Positions 11,401 through 24,088 of a DNA stretch of 64,000 nt are shown here, piece after piece. Within the stretch, counting starts at the first letter, position 1. The number at the start of each line of letters is the position of its first letter. The DNA comes from Malus domestica (Eukaryota > Streptophyta > Magnoliopsida > Rosales > Rosaceae), in contig NC_091669.1 of assembly GCF_042453785.1 (NCBI RefSeq), forward strand, positions 13,342,501 through 13,406,500, read 5' to 3'. Made by a program: the position numbers and the translations under genes. The notes under the pieces were generated by a model. It ran no database searches. It saw only the letters and a list, made by a program, of their open reading frames with translations, and was not told where the DNA came from.

Positions 11401-14400
11401 AAATTGCACATTAATCTAACTTCATAGCCACACGATTGTAAACAAAGTGGGAAGCTGGTTTGGTATCTTTTCTGTGTCTTGAGCAAAATAGGGCTTAAAA
11501 GTCAATGTAACTTCATGTATGCTTGCCTAAAATGTAAATGAAAATAAAAACTAAAATGAGAAACAAAATGTAATCATTTCATGATAAAGTCAAGATTAAA
11601 AACATTCATAAAAGTTAAATTTAAGTTGATGGGCCGAGTTACATGTCTTGAAACGTAGATTGAGGAGAAATATAATGCTAGATAAGTCCACCTAGATCAC
11701 TGGTGTCAAATTGGACTTATTTTAAAATATGCACCTTATAGAGGAAATCAAGGTGAAAAGGATTGCACATCAACTTAATCATACCACAAGGTGACCAAGC
11801 TGTAAAATTTTTAGATCTCAGGGATCATATGCAAACAATTTCATCATAAACTACAAAATAGAATGACATATATATTATGAAGTATTGGAACATAATGAAA
11901 ACATGGGGAACAAGCCTATCATTTAAGTATTCAACAAGTCTCTTACAATTTATTGAAAAAAATAAAATTCAAAATGAAAGTTATCTATTTTCTGTCTAAG
12001 TGAGTTGCAACCTAGGTGGGTCTAGGTGGGTACTTATGCGGTCTAGGTGGGTGCCTTAGCAGGTTTAGGCGCCCTTTCTTAATTTTCAAACGCCTAGGTA
12101 TTAATCGGAGCGGTGACCAGCCACGTAGCATTGCCTTTAGAACAATGAGTTCTATTGTAGGCAACGAAGAATGAGCAACCTCGATCATATCGTTGTGTTA
12201 GAGCAGGGTTAGATATGTCATTTGGTGTTGACAATGATCGTAATTCGTAGTTGGTGGCCTTCAATTATGTCTTGAGCCAGTTTACACAATGGCGTTAGTG
12301 ACATCAAAATATCAGATGACTCATACATGTGCATTTAAGAGAGCAAAATATATTCGGGCTTTGGTTGTCTGCGTGGCAGATGTCAAGCCTCGATCTCGAG
12401 ATACATCAAGGATTGGCACGTGACGCCACAACGTACTTGTTTAACTATCTTGCCTTACTTCAGAGATATGACCAAAACTAAACCAACGTTTCAACAACAT
12501 AATACCAATTCCCCTTACTTTGTGATTGCATTTAACCTTTGTGTTAAACTTCTTATGTACCATAAGACGGGATCAAGCCATTCACAGGTCACCATTTTGT
12601 TTGGCTCCGAAATTTATCATGGCATTAACTAGCTGAAAACATAGAGTTCCAGACAACTCCTAATGTGAGTGATGCTCCAATATATCATTTAATTTTCCGC
12701 ATATATCATAATTTTTTCAAACAATAATTCACATTTTAGTGAACCAAAGATGCACAATATTAACGTTTAACCACATTAATGAATAATAAGATCAAATATC
12801 ATTTCACGAAAGTTAAATGAAGCCAACCTCTGTATTTCTCTACATAGATTCCAAGATATATTATGGTAACTTCAAGTTACAAATACAAGAGTACACCTTG
12901 AGAAACTCTTATTCATGAATCCAGACAGATGAGGGTTTCAGACCAACTTCAAATAATCGAATAAAAATGGAATTCCAGACTAACTCAAATAAATCCAAAC
13001 AGAGGAAGGTTTTGGACCAACACAATGCAACCGAATAAGAAGTGGTTCTTTAGACCAACTCAACGTAATCTAGACAGTGGTGGGTTCCTGATCCACTTAA
13101 CGAAACAATCCCTAGGATTCGTATAACCTTCCAATGCAAATTAACCAAGCGGGACCATAGGCAAGCATCCAATAGTGTGGTCCCCTAATACGGATTAACT
13201 AGGCATAACTACCTATAGAACGATGTAACTAAGTAGGTAGTGACCCCCAATGCGTAACAATTCAGAGTCATGCATATATGAATATGGGTATCTTAATGAG
13301 GATTAACCAGGCATAACCATCCATGATATAATAGTATGGTTCCCCAATGTGATTAACTAAATAGGACTATTCCTATAATGCTTATGGTCCTTCAATGTGG
13401 ATTAACTAAGCAGTTCCATAGACATGCATCTAACAGTATAGTCCCCCAATGCAGATTAACCATGCATGACCACCTATGGAAACCACGCAATCAAGTAGAC
13501 AGTTACCTATCAATGTAGATTAACTAGGTAGAGTCATCCATAGAATTCATATGGTCTTCTAATACGGTTTAACAGGTACGATCATCCATATACCACACTA
13601 CTATTTGGCGCAGTCACACAATCACACATCACACATACATACCTCATACAAACCACTTCTTACATCAATCCATATGAATCGCAAGTGTAAGCACACACAC
13701 ACTATTGGTTCAACGTAACAATAGATATCTAGTCGCATAGACATACAAGTTCTACAGGATAATTCTAACATGATTCCCAACCCATCTCCTCCTATTGGCA
13801 TTCGCACATGTCATTAACTCATCTAGTAGCCCAATAAGCACGTAAATCTCGGTAAGGCATCATTTACAGTTAAACCGAGGTGCACATGCCCTAGGATGAA
13901 TTGTTAACCAAGATAGGCCCACTGGGCTCTACCAAGTCTCAAGTAATGCTAATTCTAGCATTTCAGAACGATTCGGGATATGTTAACCAAAATTCAACCC
14001 TCGATCAGCATGGTCATGACCGGTTGGTCAACAAGCCTACGTAATCCAATCAGGAAGATCCCCACAACGGATTTCATATTCGTGAATTCCTAAGAGACTC
14101 ACATTAGTCACACGTCAACATACTATAATTTCATGACGATCCAACGATCGAATCTTTGCCTACCACAAAGATCAAGTGGATGCCCTTTGTGAAATTAGAT
14201 TCAAACAATGAAATCTCATTGAATGGACCTAAAAATGAATTCAGGGCATCAATTTTATTCTAGGGAAACAAAGTCGGGTCACTGGTTGCGCGCTGCAGCA
14301 CCAACATTCCAGCTCTAGCTAATTTGATTATGTCACACGTTTTATGTACAAAACGTTCTTGTTTAACTAAGTCTTCAATATCCCAGCTCCACCAACAATA

Positions 14401-14450
14401 AAATGATAAAAATCATTGCAAAAATAAATAAAGGAAGCAGAATCAGACGG
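11400..14450. other. Intergenic sequence without genes
   Basis: No exon-like frame is visible. A duplicated phrase CTAGGTGGGT near 12010-12050 and the minisatellite at 13130-13600 are the only structures noted. Confidence 0.45.
13130..13600 (+). repeat. Degenerate minisatellite, units about 50-65 bp
   Basis: Diverged units each contain a GATTAAC(T/C)A start, a CC(A/T)T(A/C)CAT-like middle and a GGTCCCC(C/T)AATG-like end. Starts are near 13139, 13194, 13302, 13362, 13411, 13465, 13529 and 13568. Confidence 0.6.
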
Positions 14451-14744
14451 ATAAATCCCATCAATGAGAAGTACTCCAGATCCAGCACACCATCCTTGAC
14501 TTCAAAGGTTCTTCTGCAATATCCAAGTAAACAGATATTTGTGGCACTAATCTAAGTATAGTGATTAGCATAGTTATATATGTGGCCTCAAGACAACTTT
14601 ATTTGCATTTTGGGAAAGTTGCCGAGGGATGAGAAATTTGATGTGTTTCTTTGATTGTTTGCCTTATGCTTGAGGGACTTTCAAAGTTTGTGGGCCTTTT
14701 ATTCTAAATTATGAAAAATGAACTACAAGAACATTATCAATAAA

Positions 14745-14858
14745 TTACTTCCTCATCTGATTGATACACTTTTTGTATATTTTCTGTTTGAAGAAGTATA
14801 ATTTCTCTGATTTCCAAATAGGTAAATCTTACTTCCTCATCTGATTGATACACTTTTG
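14745..14858 (+). repeat. 29-bp direct repeat in the cyclase 3' flank
   Basis: TTACTTCCTCATCTGATTGA and the following ACACTTTT occur at 14745 and again at 14829, 84 bp apart. The segment between shows no other internal repetition. Confidence 0.75.
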
Positions 14859-14941
14859 GTATAATACATAATTTCAACAACTGGCTTTTATGCGTATTAA
14901 TATATGCTGCATGTAAGAGCTACACGATACAGAGAGCCTAA

Positions 14942-17900
14942 TCACGCTTTGGAAGGCAATGGAACCCACTTGCGGTATTCTGCAAGAGCCCACAGGGGGT
15001 AGATGTTTCTATAAGCTGCATAATGTAGCATACAATTCTTCATGAACACTCCAGTGATTTCCTGCCATACATGATTAGTGAATGGATGTTATAAAACGTT
15101 GCAAGTAAAATTTTGAGCATACGTATACGCAACCGATATGTTATTTTGTGTTTCATCCGTTTTACTAGTCAAGCTTGCAATGCAAGTAAGGTTGGGGAAA
15201 TATTTTTATTTTGTTTGGAATGGATGTTAAGGATAGGGTAAGCAAGATACCTGCTGAGGAAAATCACCATTTTCCATCTGAGAGTTGATTATCAACTTTG
15301 CTGCACGATGAAGAGGTGCGGGGTCTCTTTCGGCCTGTCCTGCATAAATCAAACCCATCATAGCCCAAGCTGTGTGTACTAAATTTGATCGGTTTCCTTC
15401 AAGAGGAACGTACTCCTGTATCACCCACCACAGAGTGAAATATTTTTAGTCTAAGACAATGAGATTTAACTAAGAAACTTGGAGCTAGCTTCAAACATAA
15501 TCCACCTCCCATATTTTACCTTTTTTGGACATGAAAGGTAGCTCTCTCCCCAACCACCGTTCTCTTTCTGGATTGCGAGTAGAAAATTAATAGCTTTGCG
15601 TATAACTGCACAGTTGTTGAAAGTCTTGCCAGCAGCTGTTAACCCTCCAAGAGCAAACCAGGTACCATATGTGAAGCAAACTCCCCAATTCCCGTACCTG
15701 TGCAAATGTTTCTTAACTAAGTTGTTTCTCAGCTATAGTTGTTAATCAAAGAAATCAAATTTTTGATTTAATAATATGATATTACCATGAACCATCTTCC
15801 ATTTGTATATTTTCAAGGTACTGTGCAGCATTGGTAATAAATTGATCTATCTCTTTCTTCCTGTGGCCAGGGTACAACTTCTTAAACAAAACTAAAGCCT
15901 GAATTGCTGATGAAGTGCATTCAACATATTCATGCTCAACAACAATGTCCGCGAAGAATTCCGTGGGATTCAACATCTGGGGAGAAAAAAAGTAGTGAGA
16001 ATATCCAGTAAGTATATACTAATTAAGAATGCCTTAAAAGACTTTAGTTTCTTACACACCTAACTAAGTTCAACAACATTACTCCAATTCTTTAAAATTC
16101 TTACTTCTAACCATTCTGCTGCTCCAGCTGGTTCCCAGGCTGCTAAACCACCATTTTTACTCTACAATGAGCCATAAAATGAGATTTGTAATGAGTAGAG
16201 AGACCTGATAGACCTTGCAGTGAAGAACAAATGTCTTCAAACGCTACAAGTTTTTTAAGGTTTTTAAACTAAGGCAGCCATGCATTAGATCCAAAATTTG
16301 ATTACGGCAGGGAAACAAAATGCAACTCGTACTCATATATATGACTGACTGACATAATAGTTGTACCTGCAGGGAAATTAGGACATTGACAGCATCGTAT
16401 AACCGCTCAGGTTCCATTTTTTCACCAACCAGCTCCGGTGGCATCATCGATAAAAGCAGGCAACACTGTACAGGGGATTATGGTGAGAAAAATGGAAATA
16501 GCATTTAAGGTGGATAACTAAGTTGAAGTATTTGTTACCTTTAAACCCTCTGCAGTGCAATCAGAAACTTGCCATCCATGGTCTTGATCAGAGAAAGTCC
16601 ACGATCCTTTGGAAATGTGGCGGTGCATGCTTTTGAAGTCACCCGATGGATTGTCCTTAACCTTTACAATTCGATTCCAAAACAGTCACTAGTTAGAACA
16701 AATTAATCGATGCACATATACATTTTACCAAAAATGAAAGTTCAGTTGACTATATAAAAAACGAACCTGGGATTTCTTGACGAAGTCATGTCCTCTAGCA
16801 AGTGTGGGTGCTATTTCATCGGTTAGATTGGAAGCAAGCAAAGCTTGAATGGCAAAACCAGTATCCCACTGTTGACTGCCAAAACTCTGCACGTATTCAG
16901 AAAATGTATCAACTTATAATGTTTTCCAATAATTTAGAAGAGTAAACTTTTGCAACAGAGAAAAGGGTAAAGAACAAATCATCGTATCATATACTGTATT
17001 AACAAAATGTGTACTAACTTGCATCTTCATCCCATCCTCAGCAACCCATAAATAATCTGGTATCCTGGCAAGATGCTTTTTAAAATAATCACCATTTGGG
17101 TCTTCAGCCCAACAAGCCAGCATGCATAACACCTTTTCGACACATCCAATGGTAATGTATCTGCTGTTTTCATCTTCATAATGAATGTGCTTCATTGTTA
17201 CTTCGAGAGCCCTTTTCCTGATCATCTTGTTAAATGGCCAGCGAGTAAGAAGAGGCTCCGTACATATGTACAGACTATCCCATAGAAAGTCCTGTATCCA
17301 AGGATGAGGGTAGTAGATGTCCTCCTGCATTCAAATTACCGCAATCAGTTTATGTACCTAAACAAGAAAAAAATTGACTAAGTAGCCATCTTGTTCAAGT
17401 TCAACCTACTTTAGCACAGTGATGACGCACTCCCTTCCAGTTAATTTCGTCATAAGGCTGAGCATAGAGTTCTTCCCTTAATTGTAGTATGAGAGGTGTG
17501 ATTGGACCAACAAATCTTTTCCCATATAAGTATGACATAGGCATGTAAACCATCCTACAGTAGCACCACATTTTTGCTGCATTTGCATGATGTAGAAGAG
17601 ATTAAAAAAGAAGACTATAGGTAAAGAGAGACTAATTAAACCTATCAACATGTGAAAGACTGAATTATTTGTACTAGTGGAGTCCGGAATTGTGCTAACC
17701 TGGATGCATGGGAAGAAATGAAGGCAGAATCCAAAACTCTGGGGGCATTGGGTTGCTTCCGGACCACTCAAACACACCAAGTATCTGCAAGAATCAACTG
17801 AGCAAGATTAATTAAAAGGGGAAACCCTCTTAAATAATAGTAGTGTTCTCAATGCCAAATATGACTCAATCACTCTTTAATAAACCGAAATAGTTAAGGT

Positions 17901-20900
17901 TATATAAGATTTTGGTCTGCCATATGTAAAATCATATTTGATTTAATCTAGTTAAAAGGTGGGACTCCACCTTTAGAAGATATAAAGTAATAGTTAATTC
18001 TAAATTTCACTTCATCTTTCTCTACTGAACAAAAGCTAAAAGTTTAAATAATTATTTGATTATGTATGCATTGGATATATATGGTATAACTTACATTACT
18101 AGTTTGGAGTCAAATATGAATTTATAGCATTTTTCTTTTTCTTTTAGATTGCACACTAACAGAGGTAAATTTTAGTAGGGGGTCACCACTATTATAGAGT
18201 GTATCAACAATAAGGTTAATTTTGTTAATATTGATCCGCTATCATTAACAGCTATACATCTTTATATATTGTCGATATTGACCTGTTATCAATAACGAAT
18301 AATCTCAAATAATTCGGTTATATATGGCATGTGTAAATTACCAATATGTTAGACAATTTGCTATAGTGATAGTGCTATTTAAGAACAACAGTTAACCAGG
18401 AGCCTAAGCAGTTTGTCTTAGTGCTGCAGATAGGCATACCGAAAGCCAAGTTTTACCCCATGAGGGGATGTGGGTAACACTGCCATGATCAAGAATCCAC
18501 TTTCTAGCTCTTGCACAAGCATTGTCTTGGCCACCATCAGGTCCTTCTCCAAGAATACGCATACAAATGTAGCTGAGAGCTGTGCAGAACATGGTGCTGT
18601 GTCCTTCAATGTGTAATCCCCAACCACCATCTTGGTTCTGAATTACCCAAAACATTAATGCATATTAATTAGCATTATTTATTCAGTATTTTTATTTATA
18701 CAAGCGGGATTTTGGATGCAGAAATGAAAACTGTTGGCCAACTTAACTGCAACCCTTGTTAGTAGTTTAAGACAAATAAGCACATTGTGAAATTTTTTTA
18801 ATTTTATCCAAATTGTGTGAAAAAATAACAAAATGTATATATATGTACCTGATGATAGTATATGTAACGCAGAATTTCTTTACGGTGTTCTGCATGAAAT
18901 ACAGTGTTAAGATGCCCTGTAATGTAAACACACATGACCTGCAAATTTTGGGTAAAAAATTGGAAGAAGCAATTAATAAAAACCCCAAATATTTGGAGTT
19001 AGGTAAAAACTCGAGAAAATATGTTATTTTTAAGCCCCAAAATGGGAACATGGGATTGCAAGTAAAATATTTTCATAGTCGGTTGCACATTTTTTTAAAG
19101 TTGACATTAGGTGTAAACTGTGTAGTCATAGAGAAACTTAGTAATTCCTCTCAAATTTTGAAAGTTGAAAGACTATATATTTAGAGTAATGCTAGGGATA
19201 TTAAATTCGTAGATAAAATTTTGTAAATTAAATAACATGAAAATTGATCATTGGATTATGTTGATAAACGTCCTCATTTCTACTGGTGACACATCATTTA
19301 GTTTGCAAATTTTGTCTAGAAATTTAATCTCCCATATACATTGGGGTGATGCTAGAGAGATTATCTATTTAAACCATAAGACATAGTCGTTAAAGATTGG
19401 ATTAGTACTGCTTATTTTCTTTTAGTAACACATAACATGATTTACAAATAGGTCTTAAAAGTTAATCTACCTAGCATTACTCATATACATTGGGTTCAAA
19501 ACGTGACCTCGTAAACTTTAAGAAGCTGGTGTCAATTTATCCATTAATATAAGTAGGGCATTGCGTGGGTATATAACATGATAGTAAATGGTGACAATGT
19601 TAAATACTGACCAAAGGAGGAAGGAAAAACAACGGGCCGGCATTTTCGGCAGGCCAATGGCCATCGCTAGCCTGCAACGCTGAAAAGAAGTGGACAGACC
19701 TTCTCAATGAAGCTGTGGCCTTTTCATGTGTGATTTCCTCTCCATCCTCAACTTTAACTGGGGGAATTGTTTGTTTGAAGTTATTCTCCCTTAGGAACTG
19801 CCGATAAGTGAACAGATAATTAAGTGCGATACTAATGAGAGGATTGAAGTTATGATTAAACAAATTTATGATGACGATATTATAATTAATAAATTTAAAT
19901 AAACCATAAAGATTTATTGGTGATGCCCATCATATAGGAAAATGAAAACTTTGCACAAGAAACAAGACAGACAAAAAATCTGATTTTTTATATCTCTACT
20001 AATTAATAAAACACTCATTGTCAACCAAAATCTTATGAAATTACCAATTTAACCATCTAATTAAAACATAACATGAATAAGAAATATGGGGTAAAAATTT
20101 AATTTCACACAACCAAATTTTGCTGTTTTTTTTTTTCAAAACCTCACCTACATGTAATCCTAATATATCTCTAATTAAAAAATAAATAAAAATATAAAGA
20201 TATAAATAAAATAAAAAAACTTCTCGTTCCCACATTCTCTATCACTCTCTTTCTCTCTCCTTCTATTTCAAAAAAATAAAAAATAAAAAATTTTCTCACA
20301 CACTTTGTGTGTATCCATATCACAAGAGTCAATTTTAAGTGAATAAGAATATTACTAATCCTAGTATTAAGTGGCAAGAGGAAAATCAATTAAAATAAAG
20401 ATGTTATTCGTACTTCACAAATATCAATCGCACTCCTTCATAAAACCAAGGAAGAAAATATACATCGGTAAGTGCTAGATAACATATGTAGAATGCTAAT
20501 ATGTTTATACAAAAAAAAAAAATTAAGGTGGAAAAATTAAACTAATTAAAAGTTCGAATGCCATGATGGATACCATTAATCAACTGAGTAACAAATGAGT
20601 AAACCTTTTGCAACAACTCCCAAAATAATAAGTCTAACGGTGACTACTCTTTCTTAAGTAATATTTTCTCTCCTCCTCAAATTATTTCACTTTAAAAATA
20701 AAAATAAAAGTCCAATACAAACAGATTATGAGAAATGAAATTACTCCCCATAGATCAAAAGTTAAAACTTATAAGGGTCCAACGCTATTCACATTGTCTC
20801 CTCTCTATGCATTTTTAAGTGAAGGATATTGTTTGGGTCTTTGGGTGGTTAGAGTATGTTATGGTGCATTCAAGGAACACGCGAGCATCATGCTAGCTTG

Positions 20901-21673
20901 TTATGGAACTTGTGGATTTTATATACACACGTCATACGCTATATTGGGCTTCCTCATTTTATCTTCTTAGCTTCATTGCATGTCATTCATGATAGAGAAT
21001 ATTTTATGGGTGTACTTGTTCACTTGTAGTTAACGCATTTTTTACATACAAACTTCATTATTAGAATTACGTTTATTCACTTTATATTCTAAAAATCAAT
21101 TAAGTTAGAGAACATTTAGTCGCTCATACGCATCAAATGAATGGATGATTGATAAATTATTACCAAGATCGTTGATTATGTTTGATATATATATATATAT
21201 AAATAACTAAATAATCTCCAAATTGATTGATTTTCTATAAATATGATCTTTAAATAATGTGGAAAAGTAAAATAATGTCTTTGATTATTGTATGGTGCGT
21301 TAATAATAAGTGGGTGGATAATAGGCAAGTGGACACAAGTATTAATTGCTTCTAATAAATAACTACATCGGTGAAACCAAGTAACTAGAACTCACATTCA
21401 TTAGAAAAATGGTTTACCGTTTACGTTGCGTAAACTAATTGACGACATAAGTTTGGACGAACTAAAGCATACCTGCATTCGCCATACGAAGTCACCACTG
21501 GGCTTAACCTGATAGCGGTTATTGTAGAAATGAAGACGAGCTTCTTCCACCTCAGCTCGCTCTTCAGTAGTTCCTGCTTCAGGATCAAACTCAAATATCT
21601 GCCTTCCCACGAAGTTGTTTGTGCTGTAGATGTATGGATCATTGCCACCATCTGCAATCTTAAGCTTCCACAT
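14942..21673 (-). CDS. OSC: Oxidosqualene cyclase, amyrin synthase type (15 exons, 761 aa)
   Basis: Cyclises 2,3-oxidosqualene to a pentacyclic triterpene scaffold, normally at the ER membrane. Coding exons on the minus strand are 21473-21673, 19612-19797, 18849-18938, 18440-18637, 17700-17784, 17410-17576, 17019-17324, 16767-16886, 16539-16661, 16367-16465, 16105-16161, 15786-15976, 15520-15697, 15251-15415 and 14942-15061. They sum to 2286 bases (761 codons plus TGA), all with GT-AG borders and matching phases, the usual length for plant enzymes. It starts [14 protein letters not shown]. The catalytic motif DCTAE is at residues 485-489, and MWCYCR at 256-261 has the Trp typical of beta-amyrin and mixed amyrin synthases, whereas lupeol synthases usually have Leu. 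QW-type repeats occur (for example QASDGHW, QKENGGW). It ends VPLPSKA. It could make beta-amyrin alone or mixed alpha/beta-amyrin; sequence alone does not decide. No disruption is seen. Confidence 0.95.
19184..19482. mobile_element. MITE in cyclase intron 2
   Basis: Terminal inverted repeats read GAGTAATGCTAGG at both ends (19184 forward, 19482 reverse). Flanking 9-mers ATATATTTA and ATATACATT agree at six positions, consistent with an old Mutator-type 9-bp target duplication. No coding sequence. Confidence 0.6.
19993..20326 (+). mobile_element. Short Helitron copy in cyclase intron 1 (decayed 3' end)
   Basis: Starts TCTCTACTAATTAATAAAAC after an A, the form of a Helitron 5' end, and matches 47115-47418 along its length. 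The 3' hairpin (CACAC-TTTG-TGTGT) is present, but the terminal CTAG is mutated to CACAAG. It carries no genes. Confidence 0.75.
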
Positions 21674-21735
21674 TCTTCAATATTCTTTATTTCTTTCTTC
21701 TTATAAAGCACCTGTTGCATGCATGCAATCTATAA

Positions 21736-21758
21736 GTCACAATATATATATTTATATC
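21736..21758 (-). promoter_or_regulatory. Possible TATA region of the cyclase gene
   Basis: An AT run containing TATAAATATATATA on the minus strand lies 65-85 bases upstream of the cyclase start codon, leaving room for a short leader. AT runs are common here, so this is weak evidence. Confidence 0.3.
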
Positions 21759-22206
21759 ATCACTTTAAGGGGAGAGAGAGAGACAGAGAGACCTGTGTAT
21801 AGAAACTTAACTATGTTTTTAATGGACGAATATATAAATGATCACCTTCCCTTGTGTATATATAGTATATAGATCGGAACCTTAAAAAATATATACCCAG
21901 CAATTTTTATTAATGTTTTACCTAGGTATACAAGGTAAGTCAATGAGTGAGTTCAATGCAACACGGCAACCGGAAATTATTGAGCATACAGTCATTGAAG
22001 GCTGCGGATCTGTTTCTTGCCAATTTGGTCCTTCCTTTCTTTTTGCTTGATCTGTCATTAATAACCATGTCAACTGGCATTTTGTCGATATTCAGTCGAG
22101 TTTAAGTCGCATAAAAGGCTGCAACACCTCGATCCACACTCATATAGATAAGAATGCATGCGGTAGAACTTTATTACTATCAATCATGCCAATTAACAGC
22201 CATACC

Positions 22207-22984
22207 CAGGGACGGCCGCCCAGGCCCAGTGCTGTCAGGGCGACCGTTCGGGATTCAAAATAATTAGGAGCATCAAAATTATTAGAATGATATATTTATA
22301 TATGTTTTCATAAGATTATAAATCTATAAAATTTGGTTCAATGACAAAGAAATTGAACTAGAATTGGTGGTTTTGTTGTTTGAAATTAATGAAGAGGTAT
22401 TGGGTTCAAAACGCATGTGTGCTTATTTATTTTTCAATTTTTACAAATTTCTTTTCATCATAAGAGTATAAATATATAAAATTTGACTAAATGATCAAGA
22501 AGTTTAATTAAAAGCAACGATTTTTGTTATTTAAAATTAACGAGAGGTCCTATGTTCGAAATGCTAAGTGCATGTTTATTATTTTCAATTTTTACGAATT
22601 TTTGTTTGGTTGTTAATTTATTTTTAATTAGTAGCTAGTAGCTATGTAGATTGTTATTTTTAAACATTTGTTCCAATTCAAGTCTAATCTTCAACAAAAA
22701 ATCATGTGTTGACCAAATTTGCAAATAATATGACGTGTCATTAAAAAAATTAATTTAGTACCCATTTATTACTTATACATATTAATTAAAGACTCAAAAA
22801 CATCATTATTTTTTTAGTCTCATATTGACAAGGTTCCGTGTTTATAAATTATTAAGTTTGAAGTACTTTTCTAATTATAATTTTATCAATGTCTTACGTG
22901 TGAAAACAAATAATTTTCTTATATAAAGTGAGGGCACATTTTTTTGCATCACCCTAGGCCTCAAAAATCTCTAGACTGGCCCTG
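22207..22984. mobile_element. Non-autonomous hAT element
   Basis: Ends read CAGGGACGGCC (left) and CAGGGCCAGTC (right, reverse complement). Both sides carry the 8-bp target duplication GCCATACC (22199-22206 and 22985-22992), diagnostic for hAT. The 778-bp interior is AT-rich with no transposase. Confidence 0.85.
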
Positions 22985-23002
22985 GCCATACCTCAAAGCT
23001 TC

Positions 23003-23158
23003 CGAGAGATTTTTCAATGTGTCCAGAGAGCAGCAAGGTGTATGTCATTACACAATTAGGGGGAAGTTTTAGTTTTTTAATTTTTCCAAGCGCCCCTCCA
23101 CTTGTATGATGACATATGAAGTATGTATTCGTATTTCGGATACACTAAAAAATCTCTC
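23003..23158. mobile_element. MITE, GAGA(A/G)ATTTTT family, copy 1
   Basis: Inverted ends GAGAGATTTTTCAATGTGTCC-like and GAGAGATTTTTTAGTGTATCC-like. Flanks CAAAGCTTC (22994-23002) and CAAAACTTC (23159-23167) match at eight of nine positions, a Mutator-type duplication. Confidence 0.7.
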
Positions 23159-23189
23159 CAAAACTTCAACCTCCACTATGCGTTTCAAG

Positions 23190-23359
23190 GAGAAATTTTT
23201 TATTGTGACCGGAACACGAGAGGTACATCACATGTTTTTATATAAGTGGTGAGAAATTTTATTTTTTAAGCTATTAACATTTTAAAACACATATCTCACC
23301 ATTTATATAGTGACACGTGATGTACCACCCCGTGTACCGGTCACACTGAAAAATTTCTC
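23190..23359. mobile_element. MITE, GAGA(A/G)ATTTTT family, copy 2
   Basis: Inverted ends both begin GAGAAATTTTT and continue through GTGACCGG. Flanks CGTTTCAAG and TGTTACAAG match at seven of nine positions. It sits 31 bp from copy 1, and related ends occur at 44556-44721. Confidence 0.7.
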
Positions 23360-23368
23360 TGTTACAAG

Positions 23369-23517
23369 TACCAACCATTATTATCTTGGAAGAAAATGCT
23401 GAGTGCTTTCATTCTACCAACCATTATTATCTTGGAAGAAGAAAATGATAAGTGCTTTCATTCTACTAACCATTATTATCTTGGAAGAAAATGATAAGTG
23501 CTTTCATTAATTCTATG
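23369..23517 (+). repeat. Three tandem units of 46-49 bp
   Basis: ACCATTATTATCTTGGAAGA followed by AAATG.T.AGTGCTTTCATT occurs three times in succession, with starts near 23371, 23417 and 23466. Confidence 0.8.
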
Positions 23518-23663
23518 AAAATCACTTAGTGCTTGTAATCATGTTCATATTATGTACACATTATTGCTCATTGCATTTGGGGCTTAATGATGTTACACAT
23601 TATTTTCTCAGAGACCACTAGTCATCGGGCTCCTGAACCCTCATAAAACAGTTCTCCACGGTG

Positions 23664-23996
23664 GGTCTTTTATGTTGGATGAGTTACACAATACAGTCAG
23701 TGAAATTCGGGGTTTGGGTGGCAATGGAAGCCGATTGCGGTATTCTGCAAGGGAAAAGGAATCCGCAACCCTTGCCGGATCCTTTTCCTAGGGATTTCAT
23801 GATCGTAATCGTTCATCGTGCATCGTGTGGTCAGAAATCATTTCAAAATTTAAAATATAAATAGTACCTAACGAAAACTGACCACGCGATGTACAATGAA
23901 CGATTACAATCACGGAATCCCTAGGATCTCTAAAAAAAAGGATCCGACGAGAATCATTTTCCTTCTGAGCCCACAGTGGGTAGATATTTTTGGGCA
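23664..23996 (-). pseudogene. Cyclase last-exon relic A, split by a MITE
   Basis: The parts 23664-23751 and 23963-23996 align with 14890-15015, the last exon and stop region of the intact cyclase. Shared stretches include GCGGTATTCTGCAAG and GAGCCCACAG.GGGTAGAT. On the minus strand the conserved peptide NIYPLWA is still readable. A MITE (23752-23962) interrupts it, and homology ends where copia gag sequence begins near 23997. It resembles relic B more than the intact gene in its flank (TTGGATGAG.TACACA). It is clearly not translatable. Confidence 0.7.
23752..23962. mobile_element. MITE inside cyclase relic A
   Basis: Inverted repeats of about 80 bp. The left arm carries GGATCCTTTTCCTAGGGATT and then ATCGTTCATCGTGCATCGTG; the right arm carries the complement with scattered changes, ending GAATCATTTTCC. 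The left flank TTCTGCAAG has a shortened counterpart TTCTG on the right. A relative lies at 45693-45909. Confidence 0.7.
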
Positions 23997-24088
23997 GCGA
24001 GCAAAGCAGGGGCATCAGAGGAAGGATGGAGACGCAGTCTGTGCCTCATAGGTGAGGAGCCGGCTAACGCAGATCAGCAAAAGGTGGG
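23997..24088 (-). pseudogene. Ty1/copia gag fragment (copy A)
   Basis: Aligns with 28153-28250, which on the minus strand reads PTFVHLRQRLLTY and resembles the end of copia gag. Copy A has a stop in this frame. It lies between cyclase relic A and an LTR and is not functional. Confidence 0.5.
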
